Origin: JBBRHQ01 sp963720735
Lineage (GTDB): Bacteria > Actinomycetota > Thermoleophilia > Solirubrobacterales > 70-9
DNA length: 64,000 nucleotides
NCBI GenBank assembly: GCA_963720735.1
Contig: CAVRGL010000005.1
Coordinates: 124,001 to 188,000 of the forward strand
Reading direction: 5' to 3'
Shown here: positions 34,211 through 42,218 of the stretch, piece after piece
Position numbering within the stretch: the first letter of the stretch is position 1
Layout of the letters: every line of letters begins with the position of its first letter
The notes under the pieces: model-generated
Database searches by the model: none
What the model was told of the DNA's origin: nothing
What the model saw: only the letters and a program-made list of their open reading frames with translations
Made by a program: the position numbers and the translations under genes

Positions 34211-34234
34211 AATGACTCTCATTACTGATAGGCT
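34211..34234 (+). promoter_or_regulatory. Candidate Fur-family operator and leaderless -10 box
   Basis: AATGA-CTC-TCATT (34211-34223) is a perfect inverted repeat in one of the few AT-rich patches. It lies directly upstream of a TAGGCT -10 hexamer (34229-34234), itself 6 nt before the regulator's GTG. The operator thus covers the -35 region and suits autorepression by the Fur/Zur-type protein. Confidence 0.55.
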
Positions 34235-34240
34235 GGGCCG

Positions 34241-34687
34241 GTGGCCTCCCCCGCGCGCGACCGCCCCGCCTGGGCCGAGCAGACACTCCTGGCGCTGAGC
34301 GAGGCCGGCTATCGCAGCGGCGGCTCCCGGCGGCGGGTGGTGGAGCTGCTGGCCGGCGAGGGCTGTGCGGTCACCGCGATGGAGATCGACCGGCGCCTAG
34401 ATCGGGTCGGGCGGGCCAGCATCTACCGGGCCCTCGAGCAGCTCGAGGAGCTGAACCTGATCCGGCGGGTCGACCTCGGCGGCGACTCGGCCGGCTATGA
34501 GCGGGTCGATCCCGGAGGTGACCACCATCACCACCTGCTCTGCGAGCGCTGCGGCGCGGTGGCGCCGTTCAGCGACAAACGCCTCGAGGGAGCTATCGAG
34601 TCGATCAGCCGGGCCTCCGAGTTCGAGGTATCCGCGCACGAGGTCGTGCTCCGGGGACAATGCCCCCGCTGCGCGGCGGAGCCCTGA
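34241..34687 (+). CDS. Fur-family metal-responsive regulator (Zur-like)
   Basis: A 148-residue repressor. A winged helix (about 12-80, with VGRASIYRALEQLEELNLI) is followed by the dimer and metal domain with HHHHLLCERCG near 92-102 and a closing CPRC. The two CxxC pairs form the structural zinc site. The gene just downstream encodes a ZIP metal transporter, so zinc or manganese is the likely signal; Fur, Zur and Mur cannot be told apart by eye. GTG 34241 with no ribosome binding site suggests a leaderless mRNA. Confidence 0.88.
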   Translation: MASPARDRPAWAEQTLLALSEAGYRSGGSRRRVVELLAGEGCAVTAMEIDRRLDRVGRASIYRALEQLEELNLIRRVDLGGDSAGYERVDPGGDHHHHLLCERCGAVAPFSDKRLEGAIESISRASEFEVSAHEVVLRGQCPRCAAEP

Positions 34688-34696
34688 GGCCCGGCG

Positions 34697-35415
34697 ATGA
34701 GTTGGATCGCCATCCCCCTCTCCGGGCTGACCGTGCTGGCGACCCTTGCCGGAGGGTCGGTGGCGCTGCGGCTGCGACATTCGCTGCCGACCGTGATCGC
34801 CCTCACCGGAGGCGTCGTCGTCGCGGTGGCGCTGTTCGACGTCCTCCCGGAGGGGATCAACCTGATCGATGATGCCAACCGCGCGACGACCCTGGTCGCG
34901 ATCGGCTTCCTCGCCTTCTTCTTCGCCGAGCGAGCGCTGACCCTGCACCATCGCGACGATCCCTCCGAGGCCCGTGCCCACAGCCACGTCGGCATGTTCG
35001 GTGCGCTCGGGCTCTCGATCCACAGCTTCATCGACGGTCTCGGCATCGGGCTCGCCTTCGGGCTCGACGCGACCACCGGCATGCTCGTCTTCGTCGCGGT
35101 GATCAGCCACGACTTCGCCGACGGGATGAACACGGTCAGCTTCGTGCTCAGCCAGTCGGGCGACCAGAACCAGGGCGCCGCTGGCTGCGGATCGACGCCT
35201 TCGCGCCGCTTCTCGGGGCGGTCGTCGGCACCCTGGTCAGCGTCTCCGACACCACCCTCGGCTACATCCTCTGCCTCTATTCGGGCTTCTTCCTCTACAT
35301 GGGGGCAACCGACCTGCTGCCCGAGGCGCACGCCCACGCCTCCTGGGGCCGGGTCGCCCTGACCGCCTCCGGCTTCGCGGGGATCTTCGCGATCACCCGG
35401 GTCGCGGGCGTCTGA
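34697..35415 (+). CDS. ZIP family metal transporter, interrupted by a frameshift
   Basis: An inner-membrane importer of zinc or related divalent metals. Transmembrane metal sites HSFIDG (near residue 115) and HDFADGMN (near 140) are intact. After LSQSGDQNQ (about 35170) the frame loses the family; one frame over, the sequence continues RRWLRIDAFAPLLG to the last helices and stops at 35415. A missing base in the GGG of CCAGGGCGCC (about 35172-35180) would restore a ~239-residue protein. It starts 9 bp after the Fur-family gene and probably answers to it. Confidence 0.85.
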
Positions 35416-37053
35416 TCACTCCCACTCGATCGTCGCCGGCGGCTTCGATGAGATGTCGAGCGTCACCCGGTTGACCTCGGCGATCTCGTTGATGATCCGG
35501 CCCGAGACCCGCTCCAGCAGGTCGTAGGGAAGCCGCGCCCAATCGGCGGTCATCGCGTCGTCCGAGGTGACGGCGCGGACCACGATCGGGTACGCGTAGG
35601 TGCGGCCGTCCCCCTGCACGCCCACCGAGCGCACCACCGGCAGGACGCAGAACGACTGCCAGAGCTCGCGGTAGAGCCCGGCGGCCCGCACCTCCTCCTG
35701 AAGGACTGCGTCGGCGGCGCGGAGGATCTGAAGCCGCTCGCGGTTGACCTCGCCGCCGACGATCCTGATCGCCAGGCCCGGCCCGGGGAACGGCTGGCGC
35801 CAGACCATCCGGTCGGGGAGCCCGAGCTCCGCCCCAACCGCCCGCACCTCGTCCTTGAACAGCATCCGCAGCGGCTCGACCAGCTCGAAGTCGAACTCCT
35901 CGGGAAGGCCGCCGACGTTGTGGTGGGACTTGATCGTCTCGGCGCCGGTGCCGCCACCGGACTCGATCACGTCCGAGTAGAGGGTGCCCTGCACGAGGTA
36001 GCCGACGTCCTCGAGCTTGCCCGCCTCTTCCTCGAAGACCCTGATGAACTCCTCGCCGATGATCTTCCGCTTCAGCTCGGGGTCCTCGACCCCGGCGAGG
36101 CGGGAGAGGAAGCGCTCCTCGGCCTCGACGTGGATCAGGGGGATCTCGAACTGGCCGAAGGCCTCGACCACCTGCTCGGCCTCGTTCTGTCGCATCAGCC
36201 CGTGGTCGACGAAGACGCAGGTCAGCCTCTCCCCCACCGCCCGGTGGACGAGCAGCGCCGCCACCGAGGAGTCGACCCCGCCCGAGAGCCCGCAGATCAC
36301 CCGGCCGTCCCCCACCTGGGCGCGGATCGCGGCCACCTGCTCGGAGATCACCGACTCCGGAGACCACTGCTCCCTGCACCCCGCCACCTCGCGGAGGAAG
36401 CGGGTGAGGATCTCTGTCCCGTAGGGGGTGTGGACGACCTCCGGGTGGAACTGGATCCCGTAGAGGCCGCGCTCGGGCGCCTCGCATGCCGCCACCGGGG
36501 AGCCCGGGCTGGAGGCGAGCGCCGTGAACCCCTCCGGGGGCTCGAAGACCGTGTCGCGGTGGCTCATCCAGCAGTGCTGCTCGGCCGGGAGGCCGGCGAG
36601 CAGCCGGCCACCGCCGTCGAGCACGGTCAGCTCGGTGCGGCCGAACTCGCCCGACTCGGCGGCCTCGACCCGGCCTCCCAGGGCCGCCACCATCGCCTGC
36701 ATCCCGTAGCAGATGCCGAGCAGGGGGATGCCCAGGTCGAGCAGCTCGGTCGGGAAGGCGGGGGCGCCGGGCTCATACACCGACGCCGGCCCGCCGGAGA
36801 GGACCAGGCCGCGCGGACGGCGGCGCTCGATCTCCGCTACCGGCACGCTCGAGGGCAGCAGCTCGGCGAACACGCCGCACTCGCGGATCCGCCGGGCGAT
36901 CAGCTGCGAGTACTGCCCGCCGAAGTCGAGCACGAGGACCTCCTCGTGGGCGGGGACCTCCTCTGCGCCCGGGGCGCTGACCCCCGCCGCCTTCTCGACG
37001 GAGATCTCGGGCGCGTGGTCGCGCACCCCGGCCCCCGGGCCGGCCTCAGTCAT
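35416..37053 (-). CDS. guaA: GMP synthase (glutamine-hydrolysing)
   Basis: It aminates XMP to GMP. The class I glutaminase domain (about 36-230) has the nucleophile in GICYGMQ and the His-Glu of QFHPEVVHT. The ATP pyrophosphatase domain has the P-loop GLSGGVDSSVAA near 250. The C-terminal dimerisation domain ends RVTLDISSKPPATIEWE. At 545 residues it has an N-terminal tail of ~35 residues before VLVLDFGGQYSQ. The start overlaps the guaB3 stop by 8 bp. Confidence 0.97.
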   Translation of the reverse strand: MTEAGPGAGVRDHAPEISVEKAAGVSAPGAEEVPAHEEVLVLDFGGQYSQLIARRIRECGVFAELLPSSVPVAEIERRRPRGLVLSGGPASVYEPGAPAFPTELLDLGIPLLGICYGMQAMVAALGGRVEAAESGEFGRTELTVLDGGGRLLAGLPAEQHCWMSHRDTVFEPPEGFTALASSPGSPVAACEAPERGLYGIQFHPEVVHTPYGTEILTRFLREVAGCREQWSPESVISEQVAAIRAQVGDGRVICGLSGGVDSSVAALLVHRAVGERLTCVFVDHGLMRQNEAEQVVEAFGQFEIPLIHVEAEERFLSRLAGVEDPELKRKIIGEEFIRVFEEEAGKLEDVGYLVQGTLYSDVIESGGGTGAETIKSHHNVGGLPEEFDFELVEPLRMLFKDEVRAVGAELGLPDRMVWRQPFPGPGLAIRIVGGEVNRERLQILRAADAVLQEEVRAAGLYRELWQSFCVLPVVRSVGVQGDGRTYAYPIVVRAVTSDDAMTADWARLPYDLLERVSGRIINEIAEVNRVTLDISSKPPATIEWE

Positions 37054-38251
37054 CGCTGACGGCGACCCCCGCGCTGACCGCAGCGCGGCCGTTGGAGCCC
37101 ATCCCCACGGACTGCTCCTGCTGGAGCTTCTTGCCCTCGCTCTGCAGCGCCGGGGCGACCATCACCTCGGCCCGCTGGAAGGAGCGGATGTCCTCGTAGC
37201 CGCAGGTGGCCATCGAGGTTCGCAGGGCGCCCATCAGGTTGAAGGTGCCGTCGTTCTCCTGCGCCGGCCCGAGCAGGATCTCCTCCATCGAGCCGTCGGT
37301 CGTCGTCGATACCCGGGTGCCGCGGGGCAGCGAGGGGTGGAATGTCGCCATCCCCCAGTGGAATCCGCGACCCGGCGCCTCCTTGGCCCGCGCCAAGGGC
37401 GAGCCGACCATCACCGCGTCGGCGCCGCAGGCGATCGCCTTGGAGACGTCGCCCCCGGTGCGCATGCCGCCGTCGGCGACGACGTTGACGTACTCGCCCG
37501 TCTCCAGCATGTGCTGGGAGCGGGCCGCGGCGACGTCGGCGATCGCGGTCGCCTGGGGGACGCCGATCCCCAGCACGCCCCTGGTGGTGCAGGCTGCCCC
37601 GGGGCCGACCCCGACCAGCACGCCGACCGCCCCGGTCCGCATCAGGTGAAGGCCGGTCGAGTAGGAGGCGCAGCCGCCGACCACGGTCGGCACCGGCACC
37701 TCGGCGATGAACTCCTTCAGGTTGAGCGGCTCGACGCTGGTCGAGACGTGCTCGGCCGAGATCACCGTGCCCTGGATCACCAGGATGTCGATCCCCGCCT
37801 CGACCGCGACCTCGTAGAAGTCCCGCACCCGCTGCGGGGTGAGCGATCCGCAGGCGACCGCGCCCTGCTCCTTGATCTCGCCGATCCGGCGGGCGATCAG
37901 CTCGGCCTTCACCGGCTCGGCGTAGATCTCCTGCATCAGCCGGGTCGCCAGGTGCCGGGGGGCGGCGGCGATCTTCTCGAGCTGCTCCTCGGCGTCCTCG
38001 AACCGCGCCCAGATCCCCTCGAGGTTGAGCACCCCGAGGCCGCCGAGCTTGTTGACCAGCACGGCCGTCTCCGGGCTGACCACGCCGTCCATGGCGGAGG
38101 CCATCAGCGGCAGCTCGAACCGGTAGGGGCCGAGAGTCCAGCTGATGTCAATGTCGTCGGGGTCGCGGGTGCGGCGCGAGGGGACGATCGCGAGGTCGTC
38201 GAACCCGTAGGCGCGCCTACCCTTCTTGCCTCGACCGATGTCGATCTCCAT
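37046..38251 (-). CDS. guaB3: GuaB3-type IMP dehydrogenase-related protein
   Basis: A 401-residue TIM-barrel protein of the IMPDH/GMP reductase superfamily. It lacks the CBS pair of true IMPDH and starts YGFDDLAIVPSRRTRDPDD, the GuaB3 hallmark. The catalytic Cys loop GPGAACTTRGVLGIGVPQ (near 220) and DGGMRTGGDVSKA are intact. GuaB3 from cyanobacteria has been reported as a GMP reductase, so the label IMP dehydrogenase may be wrong. It is paired with guaA, overlapping by 8 bp. Confidence 0.92.
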   Translation of the reverse strand: MEIDIGRGKKGRRAYGFDDLAIVPSRRTRDPDDIDISWTLGPYRFELPLMASAMDGVVSPETAVLVNKLGGLGVLNLEGIWARFEDAEEQLEKIAAAPRHLATRLMQEIYAEPVKAELIARRIGEIKEQGAVACGSLTPQRVRDFYEVAVEAGIDILVIQGTVISAEHVSTSVEPLNLKEFIAEVPVPTVVGGCASYSTGLHLMRTGAVGVLVGVGPGAACTTRGVLGIGVPQATAIADVAAARSQHMLETGEYVNVVADGGMRTGGDVSKAIACGADAVMVGSPLARAKEAPGRGFHWGMATFHPSLPRGTRVSTTTDGSMEEILLGPAQENDGTFNLMGALRTSMATCGYEDIRSFQRAEVMVAPALQSEGKKLQQEQSVGMGSNGRAAVSAGVAVSDD

Positions 38252-38309
38252 TCAGGTCCTCCGAGGGTGGCGTTGAGGGGGCAGCGTATGGAGCGCCGCG
38301 GACAAGAAA

Positions 38310-38327
38310 GCCCCGCCGTGGCGGGGC
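38310..38327 (-). terminator. Rho-independent terminator after fruK
   Basis: GCCCCGCC and GGCGGGGC form an 8-bp stem with a 2-nt loop. Read on the - strand it is followed by TTTCTTG. It is placed 62 bp after the fruK stop and before guaB3, so it ends the hup-pyrF-fruK transcript. Confidence 0.75.
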
Positions 38328-38388
38328 CGGAAAATCCCTGTTTGCGGCTTTCCGGGGCGAAAATCCACTACCCCAACGATAGTAGCCG

Positions 38389-39348
38389 TCAACTCAGGGC
38401 CGCCGGCACCTCGAGCGACTTGATCTCCACCCCCGGAAGGATCCGCTCGACCTGATCGCGGTCGACGGTGCCGGCGCCGAAGTGCTGGGTCGATTCGGCC
38501 CCGCAGGCGACCCCGTAGGCGAGGCAGTCGGCGGGGGCTCGGCCGTCGAAGCGGGCGGCGACGTACCCGGCCAGGAAGGCATCGCCGGAACCGACCGCCG
38601 AGACGGGGTCGAGCGCCTCGGTCGAGACCTCAAAGAAGCCGCGCTCGGATCCCTCTCCGACGACCGCGACGCAGCCATCGGGCCGGGTGATGATCGCCTC
38701 CTCGGCGCCGAGCTCGACCAGCTCCGCCAGGCTCGAGACGACGTCGCCCGCCCCCTCGAACTCGTGCCCGACCAGCTCCTCGGCCTCGCGCTCGTTCGGG
38801 GTGATCACCGACGGGCCGGCGCGCAGGCCGGCGAGCATCGGCTCGCCCTCCGCATCGAGGATCACGGTGACGCCGCGGGCGCGCAGGTCCTTGACCAGCC
38901 GCGCGTAGAGATCGGGCTGGGCGCCGGGCGGCAGGCTGCCGGCGAGGACGCAGAGCCTGGCCCCGCCGGCGAGGTAGCTGAGCCGCTCCTGAAACGCCCC
39001 GATCTCCGCCGCCGAGACCTCCGGTCCACGCTCGTTGATCTCGGTCTGCTCGCCCGAGGTCGGGTCGATCACCGCCAAATTGATCCGGGTCTCAGCGGCG
39101 ATCGGGGTGAAGTCGGTGACCACCGACTCCTCGGCGAGCTGCTCCAGCACCTGGGCGCCTGTCGGGCCGCCGCCGAGGCCGGTGGCGATCACCGGTCGGC
39201 CCAGGAGACTGAGCGCGCGGGACACGTTGACCCCCTTACCGCCGGCCGCCGAGCGGCTCTCCACCGCCCTGTGACGATGGCCCTGGTGGAAGTTGGGGAC
39301 CGCGACGGTGCGGTCGAGGGCAGCGTTGAGTGTGACTGTGAGGATCAC
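38389..39348 (-). CDS. fruK: PfkB-family hexose kinase (1-phosphofructokinase-like)
   Basis: A 319-residue ribokinase-fold kinase. The start VILTVTLNAALDRTV, the SAAGGKGVNVSRAL motif and GSGDAFLAGY (catalytic Asp) near 255 fit 1-phosphofructokinase or tagatose-6-phosphate kinase. No PTS genes are nearby, so the substrate is uncertain. GTG 39348 is chosen because it overlaps the upstream stop (GTGA) and places the conserved N-terminus first. Confidence 0.85.
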   Translation of the reverse strand: MILTVTLNAALDRTVAVPNFHQGHRHRAVESRSAAGGKGVNVSRALSLLGRPVIATGLGGGPTGAQVLEQLAEESVVTDFTPIAAETRINLAVIDPTSGEQTEINERGPEVSAAEIGAFQERLSYLAGGARLCVLAGSLPPGAQPDLYARLVKDLRARGVTVILDAEGEPMLAGLRAGPSVITPNEREAEELVGHEFEGAGDVVSSLAELVELGAEEAIITRPDGCVAVVGEGSERGFFEVSTEALDPVSAVGSGDAFLAGYVAARFDGRAPADCLAYGVACGAESTQHFGAGTVDRDQVERILPGVEIKSLEVPAALS

Positions 39349-40589
39349 TGGCTTCGGCGCCGGCGGCGGAGCAGCCACCGCAAGGACACCACGCCAATCA
39401 GTATCACGAACGCGACCGCCGCGAGCGTCATCGGATGCTCTGAGACATAGGTCCTCGCCCGATCGAAGTCGCCGGCCCTCGGGATGGCGCGCGCCGCGAG
39501 CAGCGGGACGCGCGCCGCCCGCCGGCCGTCGACCTGGACGATCGCCGCGCCGATCCTCGCCCGGCGCCGGATCGGCCCCTCGACCTCGGAGGGAGCGCGC
39601 ACCTCGACGCTCAGCCGCTGATCGCGGCGAATGCCGACTGCGACCGTGCGGGCCGCGAGCAGCGGCAGCTCCCCGCCCGCGTAGCGGATCGAGGAGCTCG
39701 CCACCGTCCTCCCGGCGTGCAGCGGCCGGCCCCGCCGGTACAGCGAGAAGCCGTAGTCGAGCAGGTCGAGCGTCTCGGCGTCGCGCTGGCTCTCGCTCGG
39801 CGCTCCGAGCACCGCGGAGATCAGCTCGACCCCTTCGCGCCGGCCGGAGCCTACGAGGACGTAGCGGGCACCGAGCGTGTGGCCAGTCTTCACCCCGGTC
39901 GCCCAGGCGGCGCGGAGCAGCAGCGTGTTGCGGGTGTAGATCCGCTCCGGCGGGCGCAGGCTGCGCAGCAGCGCGGTGCGCGATGCGGCGATCCGCGCGA
40001 AGCGGGGGATCTCGAGCAGCCGGCGGCTGAGCGCAACCAGGTCGGCGGCGCTCGAGTAGTTGCCGGGCTGATCGAGGCCGATCGGGTTCGCGTAGTGGGT
40101 GTTCGGAAGGCCGAGGGCAGCGGCGCGCAGGTTCATCTGGCGCACGAAGCGCGGCTCGCTGCCGGCGGCGACGACGGCGAGCGTCTCGGCGGCGTCGTTG
40201 CCGCTTCGCAGGATCAGGCCGTAGAGGAGGTCGCGAACGCTGATCTGCTCTCCGGCACTCAGCCCGAGCAGCGACTCGCCCGGGATCGCCGCGTAGGGAA
40301 CGGCCCGCACCCGCTTCGCCTCCGGCAGCTCCTGCATCGCCAGATAGGCGGTCATCAGCTTCGTCGTGCTGGCGATCGGCAACCGCTCCGAGGCGGCGTG
40401 GGAGACCAGGGTCTCGCCGGTGCGGGCGTCGATCAGGGCCCAGGCGCGAGCCTCGAGGCCGGGGGGGCCGCCACGCCCGCCCTTGCTCCCGGCCGGCTGG
40501 CGTGCGGCGGCCGAGGCGGGGAGGGCGAGCAGCGCCAACGTCAGGGCGGCGAGCAGCGCCGGGGCGATGGGGCGCCGGCGCAGGCTCAG
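39345..40589 (-). CDS. D-alanyl-D-alanine carboxypeptidase (S11 family)
   Basis: It trims the terminal D-Ala of peptidoglycan stems. A signal peptide (Arg-rich then Ala/Leu-rich, ending ASAAARQ), active-site motifs ASTTKLM (SxxK), SGND (SxN) and KTGHT (KTG) are in place. A C-terminal membrane anchor (about 385-405) is followed by Arg residues. 414 residues. No ATG, GTG or TTG precedes the signal peptide in frame after the LysM stop; CTG 40589 in the overlap CTGA is the likely start. Confidence 0.9.
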   Translation of the reverse strand: MSLRRRPIAPALLAALTLALLALPASAAARQPAGSKGGRGGPPGLEARAWALIDARTGETLVSHAASERLPIASTTKLMTAYLAMQELPEAKRVRAVPYAAIPGESLLGLSAGEQISVRDLLYGLILRSGNDAAETLAVVAAGSEPRFVRQMNLRAAALGLPNTHYANPIGLDQPGNYSSAADLVALSRRLLEIPRFARIAASRTALLRSLRPPERIYTRNTLLLRAAWATGVKTGHTLGARYVLVGSGRREGVELISAVLGAPSESQRDAETLDLLDYGFSLYRRGRPLHAGRTVASSSIRYAGGELPLLAARTVAVGIRRDQRLSVEVRAPSEVEGPIRRRARIGAAIVQVDGRRAARVPLLAARAIPRAGDFDRARTYVSEHPMTLAAVAFVILIGVVSLRWLLRRRRRSQ

Positions 40590-40906
40590 CGGAGCTTCAG
40601 CTGCTGCCCGGCGATCAGGATCTGCGGATCGACGTCGGGGTTCAGCCGCTCGATCCTGGCCAGCGGGACACCGGTCTTGTGCGCGATCCTGCTCAGGGTG
40701 TCGCCCTCCTGCACGGTGTAGGCCTTCGGCGTCGGCTTCTGCTGCTTGCCCTGCTTGCCGCCCGCGTGATGCTTGGCGTGATGGCCCCGCTTCGAGTGAC
40801 CGTCGTCGCCGGTGGTCGCGGTGACCACGACGACGATCGCTGCGGCGGCCCCTATCAGGGCGAGAAGGGCGAGCACCCGGGCCGGGGCTTTGCTGCGTGT
40901 GTTCAT
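40586..40906 (-). CDS. LysM-domain membrane-anchored protein
   Basis: A 106-residue protein with one N-terminal helix (about 9-28), a His/Lys/Gly-rich linker and a C-terminal LysM domain (about 62-106, YTVQEGDTLSRIAHKTGV ... NPDVDPQILIAGQQLKL). LysM binds GlcNAc in peptidoglycan, so it sits on the outer face of the membrane. Its stop overlaps the start of the carboxypeptidase gene, pointing to joint work on the wall. Confidence 0.9.
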   Translation of the reverse strand: MNTRSKAPARVLALLALIGAAAAIVVVVTATTGDDGHSKRGHHAKHHAGGKQGKQQKPTPKAYTVQEGDTLSRIAHKTGVPLARIERLNPDVDPQILIAGQQLKLR

Positions 40907-40963
40907 CGCTTGGGGCTGCTCGGCTGATGGGAGCGGGTGATGGTATAGACGGCCCGGTTGAGA

Positions 40964-41872
40964 TCAGGCGGCCGAAACTTCCCAAACGGCCACGCGCAGG
41001 CGCTCGGCGGCGGCGCCCGGATCGGGATCTGAGGCGATGCTCCGCGAGGCGGAGACCACGGCGGAGGCGCGCCCTGCGGCGAACGCCGGCGCCAGCTCCC
41101 CGGGAGTGCCGCCCTGCGCCCCGACCCCGGGGATCAGGAAGACCGACCGGGGCATCAGCTCGCGCAGGCGGGCGATGTGACGGGGCTCGGTGGCGCCGAC
41201 GACTGCCCCCATCCCGCTCAGCCCGCCGGCGCCTGAGAGCCGCGGCGCAAGCGCATCGACCAGCGCGGCCAGACGCTCGTGGAGCGGAGCCCCGTCACTG
41301 TCGAGGTCCTGGATCTCCGAGGCGCCTGGATTGCTGGTGCGGACCAGCGCGAAGATTCCGGCGCCGGCATCGACCGCGGCTGCGACCAGCGGCTCCAGCG
41401 AGTCGCGGCCGAGCAGCGGATTTGCGGTGATCGCGTCGGCGCCCAGCCCCTCTACCACTCCCCAGGGGGTCTCGGTGCGGCCCAGGAGGGCCTCGGCGTA
41501 GGCGCGGGCGCTGACCGGGACGTCGCCGCGCTTGCCGTCAGCGATCACCAGCAGGCCCGCCTCGCGGGCGATCTCGCATACCTCGGCCAGCGCCGCCCAG
41601 CCGGCGGCGCCGAGGCGCTCGAAGCAGGCGAGCTGCGGCTTTGCGGCGACGCATGCCGGCCCGGCCCGCTCGATCAGGTCGCGGCAATGCGCCGATACCG
41701 CCGCGGCCGCCGCCTCGGCGGCGGACGGGTATTCACCGCCGGGGCCGACCGCCCCAGGCGGCTCGGCTGCCAGCCCCGCCGGATCAGGATCGAGGCCGAG
41801 GCAGACCTGGCTGCGGCGCTCCTCGACGAGTGCCGCTAGCCGGTCCGCGAACGGCTTCGAGCCTTCGCTCAG
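40964..41872 (-). CDS. pyrF: Orotidine 5'-phosphate decarboxylase (type 2)
   Basis: The last step of UMP synthesis. The enzyme has CLGLDPDP near residue 27, KPQLACFE near 84, the catalytic VIADGKRGDVP near 110 and IPGVGAQGG near 225, all as in actinobacterial type 2 PyrF. The first ~108 codons contain no ATG, GTG or TTG, yet include conserved motifs. CTG 41872, overlapping the HU stop as CTGA, is therefore the start, giving 302 residues. An annotator using standard starts would cut it at GTG 41548. Confidence 0.93.
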   Translation of the reverse strand: MSEGSKPFADRLAALVEERRSQVCLGLDPDPAGLAAEPPGAVGPGGEYPSAAEAAAAAVSAHCRDLIERAGPACVAAKPQLACFERLGAAGWAALAEVCEIAREAGLLVIADGKRGDVPVSARAYAEALLGRTETPWGVVEGLGADAITANPLLGRDSLEPLVAAAVDAGAGIFALVRTSNPGASEIQDLDSDGAPLHERLAALVDALAPRLSGAGGLSGMGAVVGATEPRHIARLRELMPRSVFLIPGVGAQGGTPGELAPAFAAGRASAVVSASRSIASDPDPGAAAERLRVAVWEVSAA

Positions 41873-42147
41873 CCCTTGACCTTGGACTTCAGGGCAGAGC
41901 CGGCGGAGAAGCGGGGCACCTTGCCGCCGGGGATCGTGATCCGCTCGCCGGTCCGCGGGTTGACCCCCTGACGGGGGCCGCGCTCGGCTACGTGGAACTT
42001 GCCGAAGCCGGTGAAGTTGACGTCCCCGCCGCCGCCGAGGACGTCGGAGATCGCGTCGAGCACCGAGTCGACGGCGTCGGCGGCAGCCTTCTTGGAGCCG
42101 ATCCGGTCGTCGCTGGCCAGTTGATCGAGAAACTCAGCCTTGGTCAC
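41869..42147 (-). CDS. hup: HU-family DNA-binding protein
   Basis: A 92-residue nucleoid protein. It has MTKAEFLDQL, GKFHVAERGPRQGVNPRTGE (the DNA-binding beta arm near 48-67) and a C-terminus AGSALKSKVKG. It lacks the long Lys/Ala-rich tail of mycobacterial HupB. Its stop overlaps the pyrF CTG. It is the first gene of a hup-pyrF-LysM-carboxypeptidase-fruK run. Confidence 0.95.
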   Translation of the reverse strand: MTKAEFLDQLASDDRIGSKKAAADAVDSVLDAISDVLGGGGDVNFTGFGKFHVAERGPRQGVNPRTGERITIPGGKVPRFSAGSALKSKVKG

Positions 42148-42218
42148 TGGGGAAATCCTCCTCGAGTTGAGAACGGGCGCAATCTAACAGCGGGCGCGGA
42201 TGCGGCCAGGGGGCGGCC

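Noticed and set aside
41548..41548. GTG 41548 as the pyrF start
   Set aside because: It would remove the LDPDP and KPQ motifs of the enzyme, which are in frame upstream.
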